Positions 7,405 through 16,319 of a stretch of DNA of 40,413 nucleotides are shown here, piece after piece. The translations under genes were made by a program, and so were the position numbers. The notes under the pieces are model-generated. The model was given only the letters and a program-made list of their open reading frames with translations. It ran no database searches and was not told the origin of the DNA. Source of the stretch: Phormidesmis sp. RL_2_1 (lineage in GTDB: Bacteria > Cyanobacteriota > Cyanobacteriia > Phormidesmidales > Phormidesmidaceae). The stretch lies in assembly GCA_012033015.1 (NCBI GenBank), contig JAAUPS010000016.1, positions 1 through 40,413 on the forward strand, in the 5' to 3' direction. Numbering within the stretch: the first letter of the stretch is position 1; each line of letters starts with the position of its first letter.

Positions 7405-8467
7405 ATGATTGAAGTTGACCAGCTCAGTAAAACCTATGGCTCTACGGCGGCGATTAAGGATGTGTCTTTTACCGTAGAGCCGGGTGAAATTTTAGGTTTT
7501 TTGGGGCCAAAGGGGCTGGCAAAACGACGACGATGCGGATTTTGACGGGGTATTTGCCCGCGACGGCAGGAACGGCGCGGATTGCTGGTAAGGATGTACA
7601 CACAGCGTCGATGGCGGTGCGTCAAAACATTGGGTATTTGCCGGAGACGCCACCTTTGTATCCTGAGATGACCGTGAGTGGTTTTTGCATTTTGTGGCTC
7701 GAATTAAGGGGGTCAGCGCGGGTGATCGCACCCGGCAAGTGACCTCAGCCATTCAGCGCTGCAATCTCCAAGAAAAAACCCATGTGATTATCCGCAAGCT
7801 CTCTAAGGGCTTTCGGCAGCGGGTCGGTATTGCCCAAGCCATTGTGCACAATCCTCCGGTGATTGTCTTAGATGAACCTACGGTGGGTTTGGATCCTCGA
7901 CAAATTATTGAGGTGCGCAACTTGATCAAGAGCCTAGCGGGTGAGCATACGATTATTCTCTCGACGCATATTTTGCCGGAGGTCAGTGCGACGTGCGATC
8001 GCATTACCATTATTGACCGGGGTGAAATTATCGCGACCGATAGCCCTGAGCATTTGGTAGCGCGATTAACCGGCCAAGGAGGCTACTGGGTAGAACTGCG
8101 GGGCCAAGAGGCCAGGGCGCTCTCGGCGCTGCGGTCTGTGCCGGGGGTGATTAAGGTGAAGCCCACCACCACGGAGGGGCTTGGTGACGGTCATATTCGC
8201 TATCAGGTGATCACCCAGGGGGCTGACGATGTGGGCAGTGCGATCGCCTCCACCGTAGTTCGCCAGGGCTTAGATCTATTTGAGCTAAGCCGTAGCCGCG
8301 CCAGCTTAGAAGATGTATTTATTAACCTAACGACCCAAGAACAACCTGCAACGGCTGATTCTCCTGTGGCCGATACAGGCGCTACAGACGAAGGCCCGCC
8401 TCCCAAAAGGGTGGCCCCTGAAAGATCAGCCCCTGAAAGCCGACCTCCCCAGAAAAAGAGCCTATGA
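7405..8467 (+). CDS. ABC exporter ATP-binding protein, GldA-like (two frameshifts)
   Basis: Allowing for two lost bases, this is a ~354-residue ATPase starting at ATG 7405 with GGGGG upstream. The first break falls in the Walker A loop: GFLGP continues in frame 1, and the rest of the loop (GAGKTTTMRIL) is in the next frame after the run at 7509-7515. The second falls in T5 at 7682-7686, after MTVSGF, where HFVARIKGVSAGDR resumes. The signature (LSKGFRQRVGIAQA) and Walker B (VIVLDEPTVGLDP) are intact. The C-terminal ~90 residues form a regulatory tail rich in Pro and Glu. It overlaps the permease start by ATGA. The order ATPase, permease, GldG-like protein, DUF4340 defines a Gld-type export system. 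Both breaks look like sequence indels. Confidence 0.82.
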
Positions 8468-9261
8468 ACATTTTATGGAGCAACTTGCTCGCCATTTACC
8501 GGCGAGAACTGCAGAGCTATTTTACTTCGCCGCTGGCTTACATTATTGCGGTGGTGTTTTGGCTGATTGGCGGCTTATTTTTGGTCGCTTTGCTCTTATC
8601 TCCCGAGGGTTTAATTGCCCAAGCTGCTGCCGCTGACCAGATGGGACTAGGGGCACAGTCCATAGATTTGCCCTACGAGTTCTTACAGATCTATCTCAAT
8701 TTGCTAGGCTCACTGTCTATGTTTGTATTGCCCATGCTGTCGATGGGTCTCTATGCCGAAGAGCGTAAGCAAGGCACATTAGAGCTATTGGCCACCTCCC
8801 CGTTGACCAATTGGGTCGTAGCGCTCGGTAAGCTACTGGGCGTAGTCACCTTTTATGCGGGGATGCTGCTGCCCTTGTTGATCGCTGAGTCAGTGGCCTT
8901 TGCTGCGAGTTCACCGGCTTTTCCACCGTCGATCTTTTTACTGAGCCATGCGGGTTTGTTGCTATTAGCTGCCAGTGTACTGTCGTTAGGAATGTTTATT
9001 TCTTCGCTCTCATCGAGTACGGTGCTAGCGGCGATGATGACGTTTGGCTTAGTGCTTTTGCTCTGGGTGATCGATGCTATTTCTAATCTGCCTGGTGTCT
9101 TGGGCGATGCTTTGGGTCATCTCTCTTTGCTCACCCACTACACTGATTTTGTCCAAGGCATTTTTGACAGCAGCGGTCTGATTTTATTTTTGAGCTACAT
9201 CGTTCTCGGAATATTTCTGACCGCCCAATCCATCGATACTTTACGGTTTCAGCGGTCTTAG
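8464..9261 (+). CDS. ABC-2 type permease, GldF/NosY-like
   Basis: The protein has 265 residues and six predicted membrane segments. The N-terminus reads IYRRELQSYFTSPLAYII, the conserved opening of GldF-type permeases, and EERKQGTLELLATSPLTNW marks the ABC-2 coupling helix. Its start overlaps the ATPase stop by four bases, showing translational coupling. It is the membrane channel of the operon; the exported substrate is not known. In Bacteroidetes the homologues support gliding motility, but cyanobacteria lack the rest of that machinery, so motility should not be assumed. Confidence 0.85.
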   Translation: MNILWSNLLAIYRRELQSYFTSPLAYIIAVVFWLIGGLFLVALLLSPEGLIAQAAAADQMGLGAQSIDLPYEFLQIYLNLLGSLSMFVLPMLSMGLYAEERKQGTLELLATSPLTNWVVALGKLLGVVTFYAGMLLPLLIAESVAFAASSPAFPPSIFLLSHAGLLLLAASVLSLGMFISSLSSSTVLAAMMTFGLVLLLWVIDAISNLPGVLGDALGHLSLLTHYTDFVQGIFDSSGLILFLSYIVLGIFLTAQSIDTLRFQRS

Positions 9262-9397
9262 GTCAGGTCTTTTAGGTTCAGTCTGTTAGGTCAGATCTAT
9301 TCGGTCAAGTCTTTTAGATCAGTCTCTATAGATCAGTTTTTGAGGTCAGCGTTCGTCAGTGTCAAATTTATTTAGCCCGATTGTTTAGGTGCAGCCC
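9262..9397. repeat. Degenerate TTAGGTCAGTCT repeats between permease and GldG-like gene
   Basis: At least six imperfect units resembling (T)TTAGGTCAGTCT, 12-16 bases apart, fill the gap inside the operon. No promoter or terminator is evident. Confidence 0.55.
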
Positions 9398-10973
9398 ATG
9401 AAAACTCTCTCGAAGGCGCTCAAATACCTGATTTGGCCAGGGTTAATGCTCGTGACCGCCGGTTTGGTGGTGGGCTTGATGAATGGTTGGACGCTGGTGG
9501 CCCTGTCCCTGTTGGTGGTGGGCGCTATGCTGCTGGTGGCCAGTTTCGCAGCTATCAGCTATGGCGGTTTTTGGCAGCGTCGTTCCACGCAAGCGAGCAC
9601 CAATGCGGCAATTTTCGATTTTTGGCGGTCGTGGTGATTTTGGGCTTGGTCAATTTTTTGGGGGCGCGCTACGACAGTCGCACTGACTTGACCGAAGGAC
9701 AATTGCTGACCCTATCGCCAGCGTCTGCTGAAGTGGTGCAAAACTTGGAGCAGCCGACTGAAGCGCTGATTTTTAGCGCTGTGCCGAATCCTACCGATCA
9801 GCAGATGCTGGAGAACTATCGTCGGCTCAACAGCGACTTTACCTATCGCTATGTCGATCCGCTGGCTGACCCTCAACTGGCACAACAGCTAGGGGTGCAA
9901 ACCGGCAGCGAAGTGTTTTGCGGGCAGGCGATCGCACCCTCTTGGTACAGCAGCTTGGCCCTCAAGAGCCCTTGACTGAGAGGCAACTGACCAACAAACT
10001 TGCCCAGCTCAGTCAAGCCAATGTCGGGGTCGTGTATTTTTTGCAGGGCCATGAAGAATATGCCATTGACGGATCGAAAGCAGGATTTTTTGAAGCAGCG
10101 AATCGACTGCGCGACGAAAACTATACCGTTGAGCCGCTGAATTTAGCGAATACCCAGCAAGTACCTGAAGATGCCGATGTCTTGATTATTGCCGGTGCTC
10201 AAAAGAAGTTGTTTGATGCTGAAGTCATTGCGATTAGAACGTATTTAGAAGCGGGCGGCAGCGTCTTTGTGATGATAGATCCGCAGGTGACCACTGGCCT
10301 AGAAGTGCTGATGAGTCAGTGGGGTGTTGTGCCTGAAAATACGCTGGTGATTGATACGTCTGGTGGCGGCCAGCTTGTGGGTCTAGGCCCAGTCGCGCCC
10401 TTGGTGACAGACTATGGCGACCATCCAATTACCGCAGCGTTTGAAAATGGGCGCTCGTTTTTTCCGGTTGTGCGGCCGCTGCAGATTCGCGAAGTGGACA
10501 ATGTGGATGAAACTCCCCTGTTGTTTACGGCGCAGCGCAGTCACGCGCAGCCCTTTACGGAGGGAGAATTGGCGATTGATCCGAATCAAGCTCCGGCAGG
10601 CCCCTTTGCGATTGGGGTAGCGCTTTCTCGCCCAGCCGTTGTGACAGATGCTGATGAGCCGACGCAAGATGAGCCGACGCAAGCGGCGACAGATTTACCG
10701 TCTGAGGAGAGCCGGATGGTGGTGATTGGTAATTCTAGCTTTGCCACTGATGGGTTGTTTAGTCAGCAGCTCAATGGTGATGTGTTCTTAAATTCAGTGA
10801 ACTGGCTGAGCAAGTTGGACAATCCGACGCTGTCTATTCGCCCCAAAGAACCGACCAACCGTCGATTTGATATGACGCGATCGCAGCAAATCTTACTGAC
10901 GCTGTTGGCTATAGTCGTCTTCCCGCTGTTGGGTTTGGTGGGTGCCGGAACCTTGTGGCTGCGGCGGCGCTAG
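9398..10973 (+). CDS. GldG-like auxiliary protein of ABC exporter (two frameshifts)
   Basis: Joined across two single-base losses this is ~525 residues. The start at ATG 9398 has AGGT upstream. The first break is in T5 at 9619-9623 (FDF, then LAVVVILGLVNFLGARYD). The second is in T4 at 9916-9919 (GSEVF, then RAGDRTLLVQQLG). Two membrane helices lie at the N-terminus and one at the end (ILLTLLAIVVFPLLGLVGAG, followed by basic residues). Between them is the GldG periplasmic domain: YDSRTDLTEGQLLTLSPAS, YFLQGHEEYAI, DADVLIIAGAQKKL, GGSVFVMIDP. GldG proteins associate with the ABC permease, with no enzymatic role known. DUF4340 follows by 25 bp. Confidence 0.82.
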
Positions 10974-10998
10974 GAGAGTTTTTGAGGATCTTAAAACG

Positions 10999-11745
10999 AT
11001 GTTAAAACGTTCGACAGTGCTGTTGGTCATTGGTGCGATCGCCCTCGGCGGCGGCGTGCTTTTCTTTGAGCGTCAACAAACCGACAACAGACAGAGCGGT
11101 TTGGAGCCAACTGTCACGGCAGCGCCCAACTCAGCCGCCGAAGGCGAACCGCTGCTCCCTGTTGCAGAACAAGACATCACCCAGCTCACCCTCAAGCGAT
11201 CGGGCGAGACCCTCTCTTTTCGCAAAAATGAAGACGGCACCTGGCAAATGACTGAGCCCAACAACACTTTAGCCGAGAGCGGTGCGGTTGCATTTTTGCT
11301 CAGTCAGTTAACGAGCCCAACAGTTAAAACACTCCAAGTCGATACGGCTAACTTGGCTGATTTTGGCCTTGCCGAACCCCAAATTACCATAGACCTAGTG
11401 GCTCAGAGCAAGACCTATCAGCTCGACATAGGCGGCCCAGACTTTACCGGTGACCAGCTATATGTACAGAGTCTGGAGAATTCAACAGACCCGCAAGAGA
11501 GTGATGCTGCCCCGGTCAACCAGGCGAAAATTTATGTGGTTTCAGGCGGACTTGGCAATGCGGTGGAGCGGCGCACCTCCGGCTGGATCGCTGCAGAAAC
11601 ACCTGCTGAAGCGGCCCCTGCTGCAGAAACACCTGCAGACAGCACACCTTCAGAGGGCACAGCTTCGGAGGGCACAGCTTCAGAGGGTACAGCTTCAGAG
11701 GGTACAGCTTCAGAGGCAATACCGACGGACGGAACCGCTAACTAG
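10999..11745 (+). CDS. DUF4340 membrane-anchored protein with SEGTA repeats
   Basis: The protein has 248 residues from ATG 10999. An N-terminal membrane segment (TVLLVIGAIALGGGVLFF) precedes a DUF4340 domain: ITQLTLKRSGETLSF, GTWQMTEP, LADFGLAEPQITIDL, YQLDIGGP. The C-terminal ~35 residues are low complexity, with four SEGTA repeats encoded by 15-bp units (11649-11708). DUF4340 proteins commonly follow GldG-like genes in bacterial ABC-2 operons, so this is probably a periplasmic partner. The stop TAG (11743) lies in another 15-bp repeat, so a second in-frame TAG follows 15 bases later. Its last bases overlap the convergent gene at 11738. Confidence 0.82.
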   Translation: MLKRSTVLLVIGAIALGGGVLFFERQQTDNRQSGLEPTVTAAPNSAAEGEPLLPVAEQDITQLTLKRSGETLSFRKNEDGTWQMTEPNNTLAESGAVAFLLSQLTSPTVKTLQVDTANLADFGLAEPQITIDLVAQSKTYQLDIGGPDFTGDQLYVQSLENSTDPQESDAAPVNQAKIYVVSGGLGNAVERRTSGWIAAETPAEAAPAAETPADSTPSEGTASEGTASEGTASEGTASEAIPTDGTAN

Positions 11746-12121
11746 CTATCCCAGGACTAGCTATCCCAGTACTGGCTATCCCAGCAGAGATGCCAAGCTG
11801 GCTAACCGGTTCTAAGATGGCTGGATCTTCTTCTCGCTCAACGAGGGTAATCGCTAAGATAGTGACCAGCATCAACAGAAATATAATCGAACCTGCGCCC
11901 CAGGGTTGATCATCCCCGGTCTTTTTATCTGAGTCTTTGTGATACTTTTGGTAGTATTTTTTCTCGGCTTCGGTATCCCAGTACTCAAAGCCACAATTCA
12001 AACAATGGTGAAAAACAGTATTGCCATCTTTAGCTAAACTGTCGTTATCAAGTTTTTTTGCTTCGCAGTTTCGACAATAATCTTTGCTTTTAATCTGTTC
12101 GTACAGAGCGTCGGAGAGCAT
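11738..12121 (-). CDS. Small zinc-ribbon membrane protein, unknown function
   Basis: The protein has 127 residues. The N-terminal half has two Cys pairs (YCRNCE near residue 16 and HCLNCGFEYWD near residue 40), the spacing of a zinc ribbon. It is followed by a charged Lys/Tyr/Asp stretch, then one membrane segment (AGSIIFLLMLVTILAITLV) and a short tail ending in three AGIAS-like repeats. The tail repeats are encoded by 15-bp units (11742-11786) shared with the 3' end of the convergent DUF4340 gene. No family is recognised with confidence. The zinc ribbon suggests nucleic-acid or protein binding at the membrane. Confidence 0.65.
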   Translation of the reverse strand: MLSDALYEQIKSKDYCRNCEAKKLDNDSLAKDGNTVFHHCLNCGFEYWDTEAEKKYYQKYHKDSDKKTGDDQPWGAGSIIFLLMLVTILAITLVEREEDPAILEPVSQLGISAGIASTGIASPGIAS

Positions 12122-12267
12122 AGCGTTTAGCGAGTAAAAGTAGGTCAGTGCTAATACCTATCAAGCTAACAACTCTGCTAAAGTTTGGCTGCTGGTGCGA
12201 GCATATCTTTATAAAAACATCAGCCAAATTCAGTGAAAATGCTGAAAACACAGCATAAGGTTGAAGT

Positions 12268-12594
12268 TTAATTAATCGGCAGCGTCAGCCATAACGTTGC
12301 CAAATTGACTACCCCAACCATAATCATCAGGCCAGCGGGCATGAACTTACGTGTTTTGAACCAACGAATGGCAAAGACAACTATCAAGATGAGGCTAATG
12401 ATCGCCGACAGCAGTGGCCCAACCGCCGCCCCACCCCATAGCAGATAGGCCGCCACCAACAGCAGAAACCCACTGATCACCCCTGAAATGAGGGAAACTT
12501 TACTACCAGCTTGTCTGTAGCCAATGGTGCCGCCCACGATCGCAAGAATGCCATAGAGCAAGGTAACGAGAGCTGCAAAGGGAATGTCGGCCAT
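12268..12594 (-). CDS. TMEM14 (UPF0136) family membrane protein
   Basis: The protein has 108 residues from ATG 12594. The longer frame to 12696 adds a low-complexity tail encoded by GAGGGTCT repeats and is not preferred. Four membrane segments are separated by short turns, with the family's GGTIGYRQAGSKVSLISGV motif and RTRKFMPAGLM-like loop (KTRKFMPAGLMIMVG). TMEM14 proteins are found in plastids, cyanobacteria and animals. Plant FAX proteins export fatty acids from plastids, so a lipid-transport role is possible here but is only inference. It is divergent from the DUF815 gene with a 234-bp gap. Confidence 0.8.
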   Translation of the reverse strand: MADIPFAALVTLLYGILAIVGGTIGYRQAGSKVSLISGVISGFLLLVAAYLLWGGAAVGPLLSAIISLILIVVFAIRWFKTRKFMPAGLMIMVGVVNLATLWLTLPIN

Positions 12595-12828
12595 GTCGAT
12601 TTTACTCGGTTGTCTGTAGAGGGTCTTTAGAGGATCTGTAGAGGGTCTATAGGTTACCTGCAAGAGGTACAGAGAGGCTTTAATAGGCCAAATCATACGC
12701 CAATAGCGGGCATTACCTGAGCGTATAGAAAGATAGCTTAATCTTCACTGAGCCTGCTTTAATCACAATATCCATTCAGAATCTTCGGTAGCTGTATAGG
12801 ATAGATAGGGTTCACAATCAAGGCAGTT

Positions 12829-14224
12829 ATGGGACTACTGGATGCGCTAGCCAAGCCAAAAAGCCTTAGCAGCAGGGCAACAATTCACCATTATCGCGAG
12901 CAGTCGTCGTCGCTGTTGCTTTATCAATCTGTATTAGCTCAAGACATTGGCCAAGCTTTTACTGCACTCTTGAGCGCGTTGAGCCAGGCGGCTCAAGCCC
13001 AAAGTGCCCAGACGATGTCCCACATCCTGGAATGTCGCCGCGCTTATGGTCGCTGGTTTACGGCTCTCGCTAGTGCCAACCAGAGCTGGCAGCATTACCT
13101 CATTAGCCAAATTTTGGTTGCTGACAATGCTTTTTCTCAGCAGGCTCAGCAGCTTTCGCCAGATGTTTCACAGGCTGTTGACAAAATTTGTGCTCCGGGA
13201 ATTTTGGCCGCCGTGCACCACGACTTAGGGATTTTGTATGAGCTGTATCATTTGTCGCCAGAGCAGTTAAGTCGGTGGATACAGCAGGTGTGCGATCGCG
13301 ATATCGCCCCTCAAGCGCATCGCCCTGCCCCACCAGTGATGCAGCCTGCCACTGAACCTCAGCTACCCGTGAGCTTTCCGTCCGAGTCTGACTGGACAAA
13401 AGCGCCCATCGAGCTGGCCCACTACTACCATAGCCACGGGGTCGGCATTTTTGGCCAATACCGGGCTTTACGCTGGCAGCGTTATGCCCATGCTGATACC
13501 TCTGGCAAGCTAGTGGGTATTACTCGCCCTGATCCTGTGCTGTTAAAGCAGCTTGTTGCCTACGAGCATCCCAAGCAGCAGCTGATCCAAAACACTGAAT
13601 CGCTGCTGCGAGGCCATACCGCTCAAAACGTGCTGCTGTACGGCAGCCGGGGATCGGGTAAATCTTCCCTGGTAAAAGCCCTGCTCAATGAGTATGGCCA
13701 CTCGGGCCTGCGTCTCATAGAAGTGCCCAAAGCTGAGCTACATCATCTGCCCCACATCGTTGAACCACTCAGCCAGGTACCGCAAAAGTTCATCATTTTT
13801 GTCGATGATTTATCCTTTGAAGAAGATGACGAAGCATTCAAAGCACTCAAAGTGGTCTTAGAAGGGGGCGTCACGGCCCGTCCGCAAAATGTCGTTGTAT
13901 ATGCAACTTCTAACCGTCGCCATCTCATTCGCGAATTTTTTGATGAGCGACCTAAGCCCAAAGATGCTGAGGAAATTCAGGCATGGGATACGGTGCAGGA
14001 AAAACTTTCCTTTAGCGATCGCTTTGGCCTCACCCTCACCTTTACCCCGGCTGATCGCAACTTACTTGGCTATCGTCCACGAACTGGCCCGACAAGCCGA
14101 ACTGAGCATTGATCCAGATAATTTGGACTGGCGCGCGCGTCAATGGGCTACCCGCCATAACGGTCGTTCAGGTCGTAGCGCCCGTCAGTTTGTAGACTTT
14201 TTGATTGCTGAGCAGCGTGACTAG
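12829..14224 (+). CDS. DUF815 AAA+-type ATPase (one frameshift near the C-terminus)
   Basis: About 465 residues if joined across a break near 14059-14063. The start at ATG 12829 has AAGG upstream. The N-terminal ~200 residues are helical. The ATPase domain carries a Walker A (YGSRGSGKSSLVKA) and Walker B (KFIIFVDDLSFEE), and a sensor-like VVVYATSNRRHL. The C-terminal lid (YLAIVHELARQ, DNLDWRARQWATRHNGRSGRSARQF) lies in another frame, reached by loss of two bases or gain of one. DUF815 proteins are widespread predicted ATPases with no established role. A 14-bp tandem repeat begins 18 bases after the stop. Confidence 0.82.
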
Positions 14225-14241
14225 CCCAGCCTAGAAGATAA

Positions 14242-14283
14242 CCAGCCAAATCGAGCCAGCCAAATCGAGCCAGCCAAATCGAG
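14242..14283. repeat. Three tandem copies of a 14-bp unit
   Basis: CCAGCCAAATCGAG is repeated three times exactly, between the DUF815 ATPase and the aldo/keto reductase. The sequence after it (AGCTAAAACC, twice) is a second, looser repeat. Confidence 0.93.
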
Positions 14284-14334
14284 CTAAAACCGCTACCTTA
14301 GAAAAGCTAAAACCCTCACAGAATCCTTTTTGCT

Positions 14335-15300
14335 ATGAGCAGTCCCTCTGATTTACAAACCACCATGCTGGGCCCTAAAGGCCCACAAATTCCTGCATTA
14401 GGGCTAGGGACTTGGGCTTGGGGCGACTCGCTTTTCTGGCAATATGGCGGCACCTATGGTGTAGATGATATTCGTGCGGCTTTTCAAGCCTCGCTTGCCG
14501 CTGGTGTCAATTTGATCGACACTGCCGAAGTGTATGGCCTAGGCAAATCTGAGGCGCTGATTGGCGAATTTATGCAGGCCACCGATCGCCCCGTCATAGT
14601 CGCTACCAAGTATATGCCCACCCCCTGGCGATTCTCGGCCCAAGCGGTCGCCGATGCCCTAACCGCTAGCCTCAAACGCCTCAAAGTTCCTACGGTGGCA
14701 CTGTATCAAGTGCATTGGCCCTTCGACTTTTTGCTCAACCAAAAGACGCTGATGAATGCCCTAGCCGACGAAGTAGCGCAAGGCCGCATTAAAACCATCG
14801 GCGTGAGCAATTACTCTGCTAAGCAAATGCGTGAAGCCCATACGCTCCTTGCCGCTAGGGGTATTCCTTTGGCCGTGAATCAAGTGCAGTATTCGCTGCT
14901 GCACCGCAACATCGAAACCAATGGCGTATACGAAGCGGCACAAAATTTAGAAGTGACGCTGTTGGCCTATAGCCCTTTGGCTCAAGGTTTACTCACAGGT
15001 AAGTACACCGTAGGCAGCGATCGCAAACCGACAGGCGCTCGCCGCCTAGATCCCAAATTTAGTAAAAAAAGCTTGCAAAAAATTGAGCCCGTTTTAGCAG
15101 CCCTGCAATCTATCGGTGCTGCCCACGAAAAAACAACCGTTCAAGTGGCCCTAAACTGGCTCATCAGCAAAGGCGTTGTCCCCATTCCCGGCGCCAAAAA
15201 TGCCCAACAAGCTGAACAGAATGCAGGGGCTTTAGGCTGGCAGATGACAGATACAGAGCGCGAACAGTTAGAGAATATTTCTGCACCTTGGATGAAATAG
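14335..15300 (+). CDS. Aldo/keto reductase
   Basis: The 321-residue TIM-barrel NAD(P)H-dependent oxidoreductase is complete. The catalytic tetrad is visible: Asp and Tyr in NLIDTAEVYG, Lys in VIVATKY, and His in LYQVHWP. The cofactor region has TIGVSNYS, NQVQYSLLHR and LLAYSPLAQGLLTGKY, and a late VPIPGAKNAQQAEQNAGA loop binds the NADP phosphate in this family. The substrate cannot be told. It ends 60 bp from the convergent nrtD and shows no sign of belonging to the nitrate operon. Confidence 0.93.
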   Translation: MSSPSDLQTTMLGPKGPQIPALGLGTWAWGDSLFWQYGGTYGVDDIRAAFQASLAAGVNLIDTAEVYGLGKSEALIGEFMQATDRPVIVATKYMPTPWRFSAQAVADALTASLKRLKVPTVALYQVHWPFDFLLNQKTLMNALADEVAQGRIKTIGVSNYSAKQMREAHTLLAARGIPLAVNQVQYSLLHRNIETNGVYEAAQNLEVTLLAYSPLAQGLLTGKYTVGSDRKPTGARRLDPKFSKKSLQKIEPVLAALQSIGAAHEKTTVQVALNWLISKGVVPIPGAKNAQQAEQNAGALGWQMTDTEREQLENISAPWMK

Positions 15301-15360
15301 GGTTGCGCGCAGTCTGTAGGCCGAGCTATCACCTATTCGAGCACTGCCAATGGCTAGCGA

Positions 15361-16212
15361 CTACTCCATCGCATCGTCATGGGCAAAGCGGCGGAAGAGA
15401 AAGTCAAGGGCATAGTTGCGCAATTCATAGTAGCGAGGATCCTTCATGACTTGGGCGCGCTGTCTAGGTCGCTCAAAGGGAATTTCTAAAACTTCACCGA
15501 TATGGGCGCTAGGGCCATTGGTCATCATCACCAATCGATCGGCCAAAAATAGCGCTTCGTCAATGTCGTGGGTAATCATCAAGACGGTGGCGCGATGATC
15601 TATCCAAATTTTTAGCAGCTCTTCCTGCATTTCTTCGCGGGTGATGGGGTCTAGCGCGCCAAAGGGCTCATCCATAATCAGCACTTCGGGGCGAGTCGCT
15701 AGGGCGCGGGCGATCGCCACCCGCTGCTTCATACCACCTGAGAGCTGATCGGGTTTTTTATGGATTGCCTCGCTTAGGCCCACCATCTCCAAATGCTCTA
15801 AGGTAATCTCTTTTCGCTCTTGCGCAGACTTGTTGGGATAGACCTGTTCAACTGCTAAGTAAACATTTTCGTAGGCGGTTTTCCAAGGCAGCAAACAGTA
15901 GTTTTGAAAAATCACCATTCGCTCAGGCCCTGGTTCGGTAATGCGCTGGTTATGGAGCTTTACTTGCCCAGCGGTCGGCTGATTGAGCCCAGAAACCATG
16001 TTCAACAGAGTTGACTTACCACAGCCGGAGTGACCAATCAAGCAAACAAATTCACCTTCATTAACGGTTAAGTTAACGTCTTCTAAAACCGTGTAAGGCC
16101 CCTTGGGGGTTGGATAAATTTTAGAGACCCCGTCAAATTCCAAAAAGTGAGTTGAAGAAGGCGCTAGGGAGGAATCGGTAAGATTGCTCGTAGCCGCTGG
16201 CGTAGCATTCAT
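15361..16212 (-). CDS. nrtD: Nitrate ABC transporter ATP-binding protein NrtD
   Basis: The 283-residue cytoplasmic ATPase has a Walker A ([12 protein letters not shown]), signature ([14 protein letters not shown]), Walker B ([13 protein letters not shown]) and switch histidine (MITHDIDEA). It is the last gene of nrtABCD and, unlike NrtC, has no C-terminal binding domain. It pairs with NrtC under the NrtB channel to import nitrate (and nitrite). A 32-bp stretch of its 5' coding region (16075-16106) is repeated exactly at 19332-19363 between nrtA and nrtB. A 13-bp tandem repeat separates it from nrtC. Confidence 0.92.
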   Translation of the reverse strand: MNATPAATSNLTDSSLAPSSTHFLEFDGVSKIYPTPKGPYTVLEDVNLTVNEGEFVCLIGHSGCGKSTLLNMVSGLNQPTAGQVKLHNQRITEPGPERMVIFQNYCLLPWKTAYENVYLAVEQVYPNKSAQERKEITLEHLEMVGLSEAIHKKPDQLSGGMKQRVAIARALATRPEVLIMDEPFGALDPITREEMQEELLKIWIDHRATVLMITHDIDEALFLADRLVMMTNGPSAHIGEVLEIPFERPRQRAQVMKDPRYYELRNYALDFLFRRFAHDDAME

Positions 16213-16267
16213 GAAAGTGACCAGAGTAAATAAAAAAGTGATGGAATGAGATGTCCTTTTGGGGTGT

Positions 16268-16319
16268 CTTATTCGGTGTCCTTATTCGGTGTCTTTATTC
16301 AGTGTCCTTATTCGGTGTC
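16268..16319. repeat. Four tandem copies of a 13-bp unit at the nrtC stop codon
   Basis: CTTATTCGGTGTC is repeated four times (one copy TTTATTCAGTGTC). On the minus strand the unit contains TAA, and the nrtC stop (16295-16297) falls inside the array. The array also spaces nrtC from nrtD. Confidence 0.92.
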
